A DNA stretch of 64,000 nt from Tretioscincus oriximinensis. Taxonomy: Eukaryota; Chordata; Lepidosauria; Squamata; Gymnophthalmidae. Positions 21,607 through 33,330 of the stretch are shown here, piece after piece. The notes beneath the pieces were generated by a model. The model saw only the letters and a list, made by a program, of their open reading frames with translations, did no database searches and was not told the DNA's origin. The stretch spans positions 1,132,768-1,196,767 of the forward strand of contig JAJVDF010000207.1 of assembly GCA_022410635.1 (NCBI GenBank), read 5' to 3'. The translations under genes were made by a program, and so were the position numbers. Position 1 is the stretch's first letter; the number at the start of each line of letters is the position of its first letter.

Positions 21607-22290
21607 GTAGTGAAATATTGCTATGAAAGACAGCAGTGTGGATGCAGACCAGACCTATCACTATATCGCGGAAGATATATTCCTGTGATTTGCTTGGAAT
21701 GTTCTGCATAGCAGGTGCAGAAAGAGCTATAAAATAATTTGACCATGTAAGCAGATGCTGCTGTGCTGGATTTTCAGATGCTACTGCAATGCACCTCTCT
21801 TCAATCACAGCTAACAAAAACAACGGTTAGGAAAGATTGAAATTTCAGTCCCAAAATGTATATGGGCACTGCTGCCACTCAATATAGGATTTCAGAGAGA
21901 TAAAAGTGGTGCTTGCAGAAAGGACTCAGACGTATGAGTACACACATGACATACAAAACCCCAAAGCTGTGACTTCATGGACTATTATTAAAGCAATCCA
22001 AACAGGATTTTACAGAAAAAAGATTGACTTATCTGGAGCCCACATCAGAAAGGCAGAGTTGTGCAACTGGGGGGGGGGGGGATTTCGCAAGAGGATTTGT
22101 GGGGGGAAAAAACACGTCTGAGTCTCATTAACACTTTAGATTGCACTTCACGCAGGCAAACATTATTTTACAACTTGGACTTGAATTTTAAAAAAGGTCT
22201 GTGTTCAGACAAGCCTTAGAACTTTCTACTTCCTTTGAAAGGAAAAAGAGAGAGAGAAAAGAATATAGAAATTTCAGTGTTTGAATCGGC
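21607..22290. other. Unassigned
   Basis: The start (CAGTGTGGATGCAGACC near 21630) resembles the end of the H1-like elements and may be a decayed MITE terminus. A poly(G) run of 12 lies at about 22070. No gene. Confidence 0.4.
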
Positions 22291-22315
22291 GGGTGGGTCT
22301 GCTTGGGAGATGAAT

Positions 22316-22470
22316 CAGACTTTTCATTCAGTTGTATAAGAAGTCTTGCTTCCAGCAGGCTCTATAATTACCTTCTGTTGCAAATCGGATATGCAGTAAT
22401 TATAGAGTAGTTAGAATCCAATACAATTTATGGAACTCAGCTAATAGTACAGCGATTATGCGACATCTTT
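22316..22470. promoter_or_regulatory. Candidate single-copy regulatory block with paired TAATTA
   Basis: A perfect 12-bp inverted repeat, CTCTATAATTAC (22360-22371) and GTAATTATAGAG (22396-22407), is separated by 24 bases, so two homeodomain-core TAATTA sites face each other. The block shows no match to any repeat in the window. A conserved non-coding element is an inference only; no conservation data are available here. Confidence 0.25.
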
Positions 22471-23654
22471 TCTTATGCTTGCACAGGTCAAAATCTAGGT
22501 CTCAACCTTAGTGAGTATGTCGGGAGGGAGGGTATGGATCTTTTAAAACAGTTTATTAATGTGTATTATTTTTCTTGTTTTTATGTTACCTACCACAGGA
22601 CCATTGGTGAAGGATGGGATATAAATCGTTAAATAAATCGCTAAATAAAATAATCATATTTAGGTCCATGAGCAGCCAAGCAGTAACAATGCAGCAAAGG
22701 TTACAAAATTGTGGTGCTGACTCAGATAGGTCTGATATAGCTTTGAGGAATCCACTGAGAAGGGTGTTGCCCATTATGATAATCTAAAATAGTTTGCATT
22801 GTATAAGCATACGAAACATTTTCAGTTTTTAAAGGGAGAAAATAGAAGAACTTAGTTATTGTATCTCTACACCCTTCTTCTTTCAAATCGTCCAACTTCA
22901 GATAGGGATGGGGAATAATTTGCTTGGGCCTTCTGTTTCCATTGAGATAAGTACATAACCTCTTTCGCATACCAATGACCCTCTTGCAGATAAGACAAAT
23001 TCATGCTTGTTATCGAACATAGTCCTACTGCTTGTACAATACAGCAGATTAGAGAGAAGAAGGAATCATCTATAGGTGAGTGTATGAATGCCACACGCAC
23101 TGTCTACGGTGCACGTTCAAATTTTATCATCCAAATTAAACCATTACTGACCAGTGGTCTAGGATGATCAGCAAGAAAGCTGAATCAGCAATGAAACTTC
23201 TGGATGAACATTGAAGAAGAAAGCTTTCACCAAGCGAGATGACGTAACTGAAAATATATTTCAAATATAACCCTCTATTCTTCTCAGACCCAGGCAGGAC
23301 AACTTTCTGAAGAAGCTAAACATCACAGACATGAAGAGGTATGTTTCAACAGACAGCAAAAATATAGTGTGTAGATACTTGATACACCTGCAGAAGGAGG
23401 CTGGGGAGCCACTACAGAAAAGACCCGCTTGAATATCCCATTCCTTGCATTTCTGAGAGAGGAAGAATGACAAAAAGGTCTTCTCCTTGAGATGCCACTA
23501 TTAGGGCAGGTCTATATCATGAATGATGGTGCTCTCTCAGATAACTGGGCCTCCACACCACCTCTTTTCCTTGATCTTAACTTCTCCCCACTTTCAGACA
23601 CAGTCATTTTAATAAATTCATTTCTGTGTATTGTATTTATTACTTTTTTGTCAT
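22471..23654. other. Unassigned
   Basis: At 22600-22650 GGATGGGATATAAATCGTTAAATAAAT resembles a diverged L2/SINE-type 3' tail. The remainder has no recognised content. Confidence 0.4.
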
Positions 23655-24440
23655 TTTGCCTTTTCATTTATTTCAATTTTAATATTTTTAATATACAAAA
23701 TTTTACAATTTTATAAAGTTAACAATGTTATATCATGTTTTACTCAGTGTGAAGACAAAGCAAAAATACTACTTAATGCCCCCAAATCCCCCCAGTGTAT
23801 AGTACAAACTATAAGACAAACAGAATAAACCTAATTGTTTTTTACATGTTATGGCCAGTATTAATTTGACTTCCCCATCCTTCCCCCCACCCCTTCTGCC
23901 CTCACTCAAAAATCCATCGTTTTACGAAATATGCATCTGGTATATTTATCTCACCATTTGTACATTATTTATTATTAAGTCCCAGACCTGTATTATTTCT
24001 TCTCTCTTGTCATGCACTTGATTGGGCTTCTTAAGAACTCTTATGACATTACCAACTATATCCTATTATACCACTCTTGACTATTCACCCTTTCAAAATT
24101 GTACCAGCCCCTTGCTATTATGGCCTTTGCTGCATATAACAGAGTGCAGGAGACATTTTTGGCTGTCAGGTACATTCACATTTTGAAGGTCTAATAAGAA
24201 TAGTCTTGGGTGTCTATTTATTATTATTGGGAAGATATCATTGAGTGTCTCTACTATTTCATCCCCAAATCTGCTTGCATTTTGGCAGTCTCATAATCAC
24301 AGATGTATATAATATGGATGATCCCCACATCTCCTCCAGCACTCAGTACTGTTTGTGCATACTGGCCATTTGGTATGGTGTTTATACCATCTAAGTATTA
24401 ATTTATTACCTAAGTCCTTTGGGTATAGGCTAAAATAATT
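23655..24440 (-). mobile_element. L1 LINE 3' end
   Basis: On the minus strand, from about 24345 down to 24080, the translation reads a Cys/His-like C-W-R-R-C-G-D-H..H region, then GDEIVETLNDIFPIIINRHP, RLFLLDLQNVNVPDSQKCLL and HSVICSKGHNS, in the manner of the L1 ORF2 C-terminus. In-frame stops show decay. Downstream (23655-23950) is a long 3' UTR ending in T/A-rich sequence. Confidence 0.65.
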
Positions 24441-25170
24441 ATTAAGAGAATTAATTAACTTCTGTTTTCTTTACTGACTTTTAAAAAAATTAATAGCTAT
24501 ATTTTTCTCCACTGTTTTCCATTTTTGCAATCCCTTCATTTTCCTGTTTTTCTTCCCAAACTTAAACGTCAGGCACTCAGTGCTTATATCCCAGACATGA
24601 GATTAAAATGCTGACTGTTACTGAGGCATAGCTATGCTAAGGACAAATTCAGTCTGTTTGAGGAACTATTTTGCGTACTTTCTAAGGACTTTTTTCAATG
24701 AGCTATCTCAAAATATTACTGACTCTTTGATTCCGATGAATTATTTCATACCTATCCTCACTAGGACAGAACTGGACATCAGAAGTCTCTGGGCAGCAGA
24801 CATTTAAAGGAAGTATATAATTATTCATCTAGAAGCCTAGATCAATCAGGAATGGGCATTTTGATATGAAAGAGAAGCACCCAAACAGCTTTAGCAATAC
24901 ACTGACATTCCCAGGGTGAATGAGTTTGATTTAGGTAGTATCCAAATAGATTTGTTAGAAGATATTGGATTGCCTCTGAAGACGCATGATATAAGTCAGA
25001 AAACTTCACAAGGACAAGATCTTGATGTATTCTTCTAGAGGCAATTTGTATTAAAGAATTTTCAAAATGAATGGGGAGGGCATAAGCGGTTGTTATTGTT
25101 GGATACTAATGAGTCGTGGTCAACATGTGGTTGACTACATGGACATCTTCACGGACACCTCTATGTAGTT
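24441..25170. other. Unassigned AT-rich sequence, possibly more of the L1
   Basis: The stretch next to the L1 (24441-24600) may be an upstream part of the same element, but no motif is legible. Nothing else recognised. Confidence 0.35.
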
Positions 25171-25174
25171 TTAT

Positions 25175-25440
25175 TGAAGAAGAAGGTGAAGAAGATGGAA
25201 ACGAAGGAGGAGGAGAACTGGGTTTTTATAGCCTGCCGTTCTCACCCAAAGGTCTCAGAGTGGCTTACATGCTATTTTTTCACCTAAAGACTTACATTTT
25301 ATCTTCCCTACCATATATGGGTGATACCTGTTAATCTACTTGCAAATGCTTGCTTTTGAATAGCTAGTTTGGCTGAAGCTGAGGCCAGTAGAGGGCGCTC
25401 ACCCTCCTCTACAGCCCACATATGGGCTTCGGATTTCGAT
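25175..25440 (-). mobile_element. SINE-A copy
   Basis: The (GAA)-rich left edge is the reversed CTT tail. Then come GGGTTTTTATAGCCTGCCGT, the GGTCTCAGAGTGGCTTACAT tail block and the core (GCTAGTTTGGCTGAAGCTG). The head near 25415-25440 is degenerate. Confidence 0.85.
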
Positions 25441-25944
25441 ATTTCTGTTGAAACACTGAAGTTTTAATCCCATGTATCACCTTGCCTCACTGACAAAGGA
25501 ACAGGAGTGATTTGCCAATGACATTAACCCTTTCACAACCCTGACAACTGGTGGCTGAACTAGAAACATCCTGCTTTCCAGACAGGTTGCTCTACCACAG
25601 TGCATGAATGTGTAAAACATTGTTTCAAATGCTTTGCACTTGGATTTAGCCACATTCCTACTAGCATCACTTCCTTGGCTCTTGGGTCTGCTTCCCAGGC
25701 TGTTTCCACATGTAAAGTAAGGTGTGCATTCTCCTCAGATTGTACTAAGATTACCAGACTTTTCTGTGGCATTCCTATGCAATATGGCTTACAACATAGA
25801 AAAAATGGATTGCAATGCTATCAAAGGTTTCCTCATGATGGCCTTGCTTACCCTCAATTATTGTGAGGTACAAAGGGGTTCCCCAACCACCTTCCCATAA
25901 GCAGAAAAAACATTTCCTGTGGGTGGGACAGGATACAGATTGGC

Positions 25945-26240
25945 TTAAGAAAAAGAAGAATCTAATTTTATATCCTGCTTTTCTCACCCGAAGGGACTCA
26001 GAGTAGCTCACAAGATTAGTTTTTGCCCGAAGGCTTACAGCTATTGTCTTCTTCACCACATTTGTGGCAGTACCCATGAATCTAATTGCAGCGTGCTATA
26101 GCAATGTGCTTCCAAAAAGCTTGGCTGGCTAAAGCCAAGGCCAGTAGAGGGTGGTCACTCTTCTCCAAGGCTGACACAGAGTTTTGATAATAGACCTCTG
26201 AATTGAGAGAAGGTCTCTTAATAGCTGTGCCATTCGTGCC
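25945..26240 (-). mobile_element. SINE-A copy
   Basis: Starts with an A/G-rich reversed tail, then TATCCTGCTTTTCTCACCCG, AAGGGACTCAGAGTAGCTCA and the core TTGGCTGGCTAAAGCCAAGG. The head at 26200-26235 (GAGAGAAGGTCTCTTAATAG) is still recognisable. It lies about 500 bases from the previous copy in the same orientation. Confidence 0.85.
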
Positions 26241-27779
26241 TCTAAATAAACTTCCACCCTCCCAGGGCTCCCTACGTAGGCTGGGCAAAAGAGGCTGCTC
26301 GAACCACACTTCCCAGCAGGCCCACCACCAGCACATCAACAGCTTGGTTTCACTTTTTTTTCACAATTGGGCTACTGCTACTGCCAGCTTTGTGAAGCTG
26401 CATCCAAGCTTTTATAATAAGAGGTATGAGTAATGGTACATGCACCTGGTACGTGAATGGAAATTCTCACAAAGCCTATGAGAATCTCATGTCATAACTG
26501 TCAGCTATCTGTGTCTGAAAGGGCCCTGCAAGAAGCAACTATGGATCTTTTCATATTATTACTGCCTCTTCCCATCTACTGACATCTCCACTTCTTCAGA
26601 GCCTTGCTCTTGGAAGCCCCCCCTAGAGGTTGCAGGGTCTCCTAGCAATTGCGTTGGACTAAACAATGGCATCATCAGTGACCATCATCATGAAACCTGA
26701 TGCAACCTTGGCCTGCCAGGACTTTCATTGGTGACTTCCAGGACTCTATTGTTCAGAGGCCTAACAGGGGCCTGCACAAAAGTCCTGCCAAGCCTTAAAT
26801 CCTATTGGGCTGCACAATGAGGTTGTTATGCCACTTGGTGGTCCTCCCTCTCTAAGTTCTGAGAAGGGCCAAGAGTGCCTACTGGGAGCAAGGTGAGACA
26901 TTTGCAAAGTGTTCCAAAGCTAGCAGTTTTTCAAATGCTTTACAATTGTTTTACGCACCTCCACCGGCTTGCTTGTGGGTTGTCAATAGCACCTTTTCTG
27001 AGTAGGCTACTATGTNGGGAGGCCACATGTCCGATTCAGCAGGACTCATGGCTTGCTCTCAAGAAAGATTCCTCACAGCAGACAGCTGCAGCCTGGCAAT
27101 GAGCAGGCAGATATTTTGGGCTATAGTTTTTACAATCCCTCGGAACTGCAAATGTCTACTGAATTTCATAGAGGCTAAAGCTAAATGGACACTATGTTGG
27201 AGAAAACTGAACATCCCTGTGGTTGCCATAATCTAAGACACCAAACCCAGGGCACATTTTATATTCCTGCCTCAACTCAAACCAACCCCAAATCCCTGCC
27301 CAAACTGACTCTTTACCAAGACACCATCATTGCAAAAATCACAGATTTTTGCCTGTCAGTCTAGATAACACAAATCTGCAGCATACGACAATCCTTACTA
27401 TGTTATAACCGTCTTTCTCCACACCAGATATTTATTATAAGATCTGGCTCTCCAATAAAAATGAATGCACTCGTTCATCAACACAAAGGTTAATCTCAAC
27501 ATTAAGGATAAGAGAAGGCAGTAGCAATTTAAAAAATAAAATAACAGAGCACACATTTATCCAATTATATAGAAAGTAACAGAAATGAAAAATAGCAGTA
27601 GTAACAGAGAAACAATTGAATGAAGCCTTATTATAGAAAAGATGTACAAGAGAGGAACTATCAAAAGAACAATACCATAAAGAGGAAGTAAATTAATATA
27701 TGACTTGGAGGCAAAGATTCCTTATCCAATTGACTGATACTGTCTCATAAGGAAGCTCCGATCATCAATAAAAAGAGAT
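26241..27779. other. Unassigned 1.5-kb stretch
   Basis: No family recognised, no gene. From 26600 to 27100 the composition is GC-richer; from 27450 to 27780 it is strongly AT-rich. Confidence 0.4.
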
Positions 27780-27787
27780 CTTAGGAC

Positions 27788-28070
27788 CAGTGCTTTTTTT
27801 CCAGAACAAAAGGTGCCGGAACTAACACCGGCGGCGGCGGGCGGGGGGGCCACGCCCCCGCCTAAATAAAAGGTGCCACCTAAATAAAGTAACGCCACGC
27901 TCACCTCGCCGGCGGCTAACGCAGCAGTTCCGGCACCTTTTATTTAGGCAGGGGAGCAGTGGCGGCCGCCGCTGCTCATTCTCGGCCCCCCGTGCCCCCC
28001 CCCGCGCCCCCGCCTAAATAAAAGGTGCCGGAACTGCGTTCCAGTGCGTTCCGTCACAAAAAAAGCCCTG
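27788..28070. mobile_element. GC-rich hAT-like non-autonomous element
   Basis: The ends are CAGTGCTTTTTTT on the left and, reverse-complemented, CAGGGCTTTTTTT on the right, in line with hAT ends starting CAG. The flanks are CTTAGGAC (27780-27787) and ATTAGGAC (28071-28078), an 8-bp duplication with one mismatch, the hAT length. The interior is very GC- and CpG-rich and contains the word AAATAAAAGGTGCC forward near 27864 and 28015 and reversed near 27931-27946. No transposase. Confidence 0.88.
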
Positions 28071-28080
28071 ATTAGGACTA

Positions 28081-28795
28081 TGGTTACACTTATATTTTAA
28101 TCCTGATTCAGCCTACTTTTAGAATAAGAGATCAGCAAAATGTCAGGTTGCTTTCTTACAGCATTATCTAACTGGGATAATTCATCTTACCGTTAGAGAA
28201 TGTAGAAATAAAATCACTAGTCATTTTTTGTTATTGTTGATGTGTTCTCTCAAAGTGGATTGAATCCATGAACATTAAGAAAAATGGGTCAAGAAAATTG
28301 GACTCTGGATTTTTGAAGGAAAAAGCACAAGAATAAAAAATAGTTTACCCAAATTATAATACTAAGATGGGTATATTGTAAATCTATTAGACCTTTCTGT
28401 GCTTCCCCAAAAATAGGACCTAGCATGATTTTTCAGGATTTTTGAGGCTGTCCAAAATGAAGATGTTAACAAAAGCTAGGAGGTTACCTTACATGAATCT
28501 AAATTGATAAATGAGAAACTCTATTACCCCAAGACCACATAGCCATTTATACCAGCTTGATAAAGTTGGTAGCATCTGCTTTTTAAGGTAATAAATGAAA
28601 TCTATATTTGTAGATGATTCTGCACTGGCCAGTATAATGGACAACCAATAGGCTTCTCATGTAAAAACCTTCAATGGACATGAACAATTTCACCCAAGGT
28701 ATGAAAGTGAAGGGTGCAAAACTCTCCTGGTTTTTATTTGGGAACTCTAACCAACAGGTATACTAAAGTCCCTAGTATAAAGTCCCAATGCTAGC
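28081..28795. other. Unassigned, possible reverse-transcriptase relic
   Basis: Near 28595-28640 the plus frame reads KSIFVDDSALASIMDN, which has the shape of an F-x-D-D box, followed 80 bases later by a weak NFTQGMKVKGAKLSW stretch. This could be a very old L1 RT segment, but no further motif supports it. Confidence 0.2.
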
Positions 28796-29040
28796 AATAT
28801 TTGGGCCGGCAATCTCGCTCTCAGAGCCAGAAAATCTCGGGCGTTGGGTGGGAAGTGGTGTCACTTCTGGGCCTCAAGGTGCTCTTTTCAGAAATAGGAG
28901 CCAGAAGTAACATCACCAAACAGGAAATGGGTGGGGCAATTGTTCTCATGCATGGCTTCACGAGAATTCGTACTTTGGACATGGATGAATTTTCTGATAA
29001 ATTGAACACGATTCACATATGACTCCCAGCACTGCATCTA
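28796..29040. repeat. CRE/ETS-motif repeat family, copy 2
   Basis: Carries GGAAGTGGTGTCACTTCTGG and AGTAACATCACCAAACAGGA. The right edge ATATGACTCCCAGCACTGC reverse-complements to GCAGTGCTGGGAGTCATAT, the family terminus also present at 29870 and in both ends of the 52 kb copy. The left edge is diverged. The open frames on both strands here are not genes. Confidence 0.65.
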
Positions 29041-29499
29041 AGTGGCCTTTCATTTATGAAAGGGAGGTTCCTAATACACTTGTTAACCCACTGTGTTGGT
29101 TAGTGCAGGATCATCCCATGATATGCTACAATCTTCCGTGACATAATTTGAAGACAGAAAAAAGGAAGAAAACTGAAACATTTGCAATTCTGTGTACTTG
29201 TTTGCCAAGAAAAACCAAGCTTTTTCTGAGAGATCTTTCTTGCTTTGTAAAGAAGTTGTTCTGTGCTCTCATGTGGTGGAAAGGCAAGGCAGAAATTGCA
29301 AGTTGGTATCTCTTTTGAGGTTTTGTAAGGATAATGTCTGTGATGCATCAATTATTAACATAAGATTTTTTCTAAAAAAAANCCCTGTTGCTTCCAGTTT
29401 TGATGCAATAGAAACATAAACTGCTCTGCACTGCCATAGCCTGGTTTTGACCACCACCACTTAACATCATGCTGTCCACATGGCTTGATGGTGGAAGGG
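29041..29499. other. Unassigned
   Basis: No family recognised between the two CRE/ETS repeat copies; small open frames on both strands have no domain signature. Confidence 0.4.
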
Positions 29500-29890
29500 G
29501 TAGCTGGCTAGCTGAGGGGTCCTTGCCTGCCTTCCACTGCCTGCTTCCCACCCATTACTGCCCCTTGGCTCTTTTTGCTATTGTGCCTGGGATTTGGAAT
29601 CATCACATGCACAAAATTCAGTGATGTCACTTCCGAGGAAGGACTGGAAGTGATGTCACTGCAGACTGATTTTCTGGAAGTAGAGACCAGAGGTAACATC
29701 ATTTGCAATGTCACTTCTGGGCCCCGAGGCACCCTTTGTGGAAGCAGGGGCCGGATTTGACATCACCAAACAGGAAATGATTGTCTCATGCATTGCAGCA
29801 TGGGAATTCATATCCCGTAAGAAGGTGAATTTTCTAATAAAGCATATGAGATTCGCCTACGACTCCCACCACTGGCTTGGAGCATTTATA
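29500..29890. repeat. CRE/ETS-motif repeat family, copy 3
   Basis: Contains GTGATGTCACTTCCGAGGAA and CTGGAAGTGATGTCACTGCA as a near-palindromic pair, then GTAACATCATTTGCAATGTC and CACTTCTGGGCCC. The right edge GACTCCCACCACTGG fits the family terminus. It lies about 460 bases from copy 2 in the same orientation. Confidence 0.65.
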
Positions 29891-31155
29891 ATGCTGTTCA
29901 CCTAGCAACTCAATGCGAAATACTAATTTTGCATTTTCCTCCTTCCTTCCTTCTATTGTGCTTATTCCTCTTCTTTGAAGGTACAAAATACAACCACCTG
30001 GTCCGTTGTTTCTCTGTGATGCTTTTTCATGAATATTATGGATTCATCATTTTGGCCTATTTCCTAACAACGAAATGAACTTGACAGCTGAGTTATGAAT
30101 TCTGCTTATCACATGAAGAACAGCCAATTCTGCCTATTGAAAACATTGAAAATTTCTTTAGAGAACTGAAGATTCCCTTTTGCAAAGAAAATTAGAGTAC
30201 AGCCTGAAATAACACTGATAGGAAACACACAGCTAGCTCGGTGATTTTTCTTCTTGTGTTCTCTGTCTTCCAAGGACACATTCTGAAGAAACGTTCCTGT
30301 TCAGAAATGGCTTGTTCAAAGTTAAAACACTTTGTATTGGACCAGTAGTAAGCAGTTTTGCTGCAAGGTTAGCTTAACTTCTTGATACTTTCTTTTTTTG
30401 GATAGTTCTTATTGCTGGCTTTTCTCTTTTCTTCCTCATGTGGAATAAAAGCACAAGTAGCNCTTAGGCAGCTGGTTTCAGAGAACCATCTGCATCACAG
30501 ATGTCCTCCCTTTCTGGTAAAACAGAAAAGCCATCTGTTATCTGCTATCTGTCTCTTCCAAAACACATGGGGGGAAATCCTAACAACTTCTACTAGGGCT
30601 GGCCCAACAACTCAAACCAAAGTGCTCTAATTGACAGGAACGAAAAGGAAACCCCCAGTTAAACAGACTTGCATCATTCACCTAAACAACACGACTCAGA
30701 ACATGTTGGTGCAAAAAGGAGGCTATAAATTTCAATAGGCTTTGCCAAAATTCAGATTAATCACAGGAACTTGACCTTCAAAAACAAGCATAACAAATCC
30801 TCAGATGTAAAAACAAACTTCACGGGCTGCTCCAGAGTTATTTTGCAAAGTAAAATAATATTTTCTTCTAAAATCCTAGCTTATCACTTATATGCAAACG
30901 ATGCATTTATAGGGCAACCATTTAAAAGAATAACATTAACTGGAAGAAAAGGCTTTGAGTTTTATTTTAAGCCATCATAGGCCAAGCAATGAAGCAAAAA
31001 CTATAGATCAAATAGCACTGGACATTTTAAAAATTAATGTGCTCAAGTCTTTAACAGCCCAGGTAGCTCTCAAGATGTTTAGAACACACATTTTTGTTAG
31101 TTTTGAATAAACTTTGTTATTTGCACCTAAGGTGATGCCGTTGTGGCTACATCTA
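29891..31155. other. Unassigned 1.3-kb stretch
   Basis: Low-copy AT-rich sequence; no gene or family recognised. Confidence 0.4.
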
Positions 31156-31800
31156 GGCTGCTTTCTCACTAGCTGTGTTGTTTTTCACTGGGTGCACGCA
31201 GTTCCCCTAAAATTCAAACGGGTAGTGCTTTTGTGATGTGTCGTTTGCAAAGCCATACGTCACCGGAATGGAATTCTCCCTCGGAAGCAATGCAGGGGCA
31301 GTTTTCCCCAAGTCAAGTTAAACGTGCTCAGGCCATAGTTTGCCCATAGTGGAAGTGCCTCTGTGCTAACGCTACCACTGTTAATTCATGCTCCTTGCAC
31401 ACAATCCGACCAATGGCCACTGTTGGGAGGTCCTGAGACGGGTTGTTTTGTACTGACGCTGTGTTTCCAATTTGTTCTAACCTCCGAGGTATCATCAGCA
31501 GTTTTTAAAGGGTTTTTCTGTATTTGTGTGTATGTGTTGGGTTTTAGTTTTGTCCAAATGTTAACTTTTGGAACTAAATATCTGTATAATGCATTATTGA
31601 TTTTTTCTAATGATGGATTTGTGCAAAATTCAGGTACATTTTTTTTAAAAAGTGGCGCAGAACCCAACCAATGCTGCCGATAACTCCAGAAGCCAATGCA
31701 AATCTTGTGTAAACTATGAAATGGAGCTGGAAACAGAAGAAAATGGCAGTGGGAATTTTTGGGGGCAAAGGAGCTTCATTCTGAGTGGATTCCAACTGGA
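31156..31800 (+). repeat. R5 (H3) element, long copy
   Basis: Begins GGCTGCTTTCTCACTAGCTG and matches the nested copy at 58636-59077 through AGTGCTTTTGTGATGTGTCG, GGGTTTTAGTTTTGTCCA, AAATATCTGTATAATGC and GATAACTCCAGAAGCC. It is longer internally, with about 180 extra bases. The right terminus is not clear. Open frames on both strands (31363-31683, 31386-31667) show no transposase signature. Confidence 0.65.
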
Positions 31801-32850
31801 TTACTGAACACCTGTGACCATTTGTGGCAAATTTTTAATCATTCAGTTATCAACGTGGCGTGTGTATAGAAATGCCCATGTGCCTGCAGCCACAGTGGCC
31901 CACAAATCGCACCTGGGTATTCTAAAGCAGAAGAAGAAGGCAAAAAACTTCACTTGCTCTTGACTCCCTACCAAATCTCTATCTTTGGAGAAAACTGTAG
32001 TAAAAGTGCCAATTAATTTGGTCACAAACCTATTGCAGGATCTTCATTACAAATGTTTCCTGTGTCCTTAAGAAAGAGATTGCTTTCTGGTACAGGATTT
32101 GCAAAGAGAAGCAAAACTTGGTGAGTAAATAGCACATGATACAACTCTTGACTGCTTGATTTACCTTAAATGTGAAAGGAAAGAAATAATTACCATGGCT
32201 GCAAGATCTTAGGACATACTATTGCTTCATTTTAGCATTTATATGCTATTATGGGGAAACACTGAAAAATTAATGTGTAAAATAAAACAACTCTTTACTT
32301 TTCATTTGTATGCTGATTGCAACATCACAGGCATCATTACTATCCCATTCCAGAGTGAAGCATGTGCATAGTGAATTTTTAAAAGGAGATAGATTAGAAG
32401 AGCTTTCAATAAAAAAAGATTTAGAAGAAGCGTGAGAGGAACACTGGTGGAAAATACATAAAAAGGTTTCCCCCCCCCCCCAAATAACTCGATCAAGAGC
32501 AATCGATAATGGATAGCCGATGCACTTGTTATGGTTCCCAACCTTATTTTGGCTATACCCCAATTTAGGCTGCATCTACACAGGTTTTCCTTACCTGGTT
32601 TTCTTGCCAGGATCTTTCAATCTTTTCACTGTTCAGCCACCCGTGTTGTAGGCATTTTTGCTAGGCTTCGCCAAGCATCAGTAATAAAAGTGTAAAAATC
32701 AGCAATTTCCCGATTGCTGATATTTTTCCATGCTAGCGAAACGCTCTGTATTCCGCTTCTATGCCTTCATGTGCCTGATCTCACGTAAAGAAAGCAGCCT
32801 GAGATTCTCATATTCTTCCTGATATAGACCCCACTGAGCATGTTCAGTAT
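31801..32850. other. Unassigned 1-kb stretch
   Basis: At 32571 AGGCTGCATCTACACAGG looks like an isolated MITE-type terminus. A poly(C) run lies at about 32470. No gene. Confidence 0.4.
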
Positions 32851-32854
32851 TACA

Positions 32855-33330
32855 GGTTAAGAACATAAGAATCATGAATTGCTCAGTCACTAAGAAGACG
32901 GTCTTCCATCTGGGAGATTGGGTTTTGAAGCCCTGTGGCGGACGTGGGAAGGCATGAGCGCCTTCCACTAGCCTGCAGCTCTAGCCAACTCAGCTATTCG
33001 AAAGAAATGCAAATTTGTAATTTGCATATCAATCAGATAAATGAGTACCATCATTAACTTGATGGGGAAGATAGAATAAGATGTAAGCCTTCGAGTGAAA
33101 ATTAACTCTGTAAGCTGCTCTGGAAAAGAGTGGGGTATAAAAACTCAATTCTTTTTCTTCAATATAAGCGGAGCCCTGATAAATGTGGCCAGAGCCCATC
33201 TGGTCCAGCATTCTGTCTCACACAGTGGCCCACCAATTGCACCTCAGCAGTCTGGAACAGACGAAGGCAAAATCTTCAACTGTTCTAGATGCCCTGCAAA
33301 AGACCTTTCAGGAGTACTTCCTGTTACAGT
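32855..33330 (-). mobile_element. CR1-T LINE 3' end, split by SINE-A
   Basis: TTAAGAACATAAGAA at 32858-32872 is the octamer terminus; the family 3' UTR resumes at 33164 (GCGGAGCCCTGATAAATGTG, CATCTGGTCCAGCATTCTGT, CACACAGTGGCCCACC) and fades near 33330. The SINE inserted inside the octamer array, with ATAAG present on both sides. Confidence 0.85.
32874..33161 (+). mobile_element. SINE-A, subfamily A2
   Basis: Head with AAGAAGACGGTCTTCCATCT and B-box-like GGGTTTTGAAGCCC, core CAACTCAGCTATTCGAAAG, then a subfamily-specific segment with ATGCAAAT (33007-33014) and its inverted partner ATTTGCAT (33020-33027), then CATCATTAACTTGATGGGGA and a C/T tail. The same diagnostic segment is in the copy at 36912-37205. 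Confidence 0.88.

Noticed and set aside
28590..28720. Reverse-transcriptase active site (FVDD)
   Set aside because: A single four-residue match in a decayed frame without flanking RT motifs; kept only as a low-confidence note.
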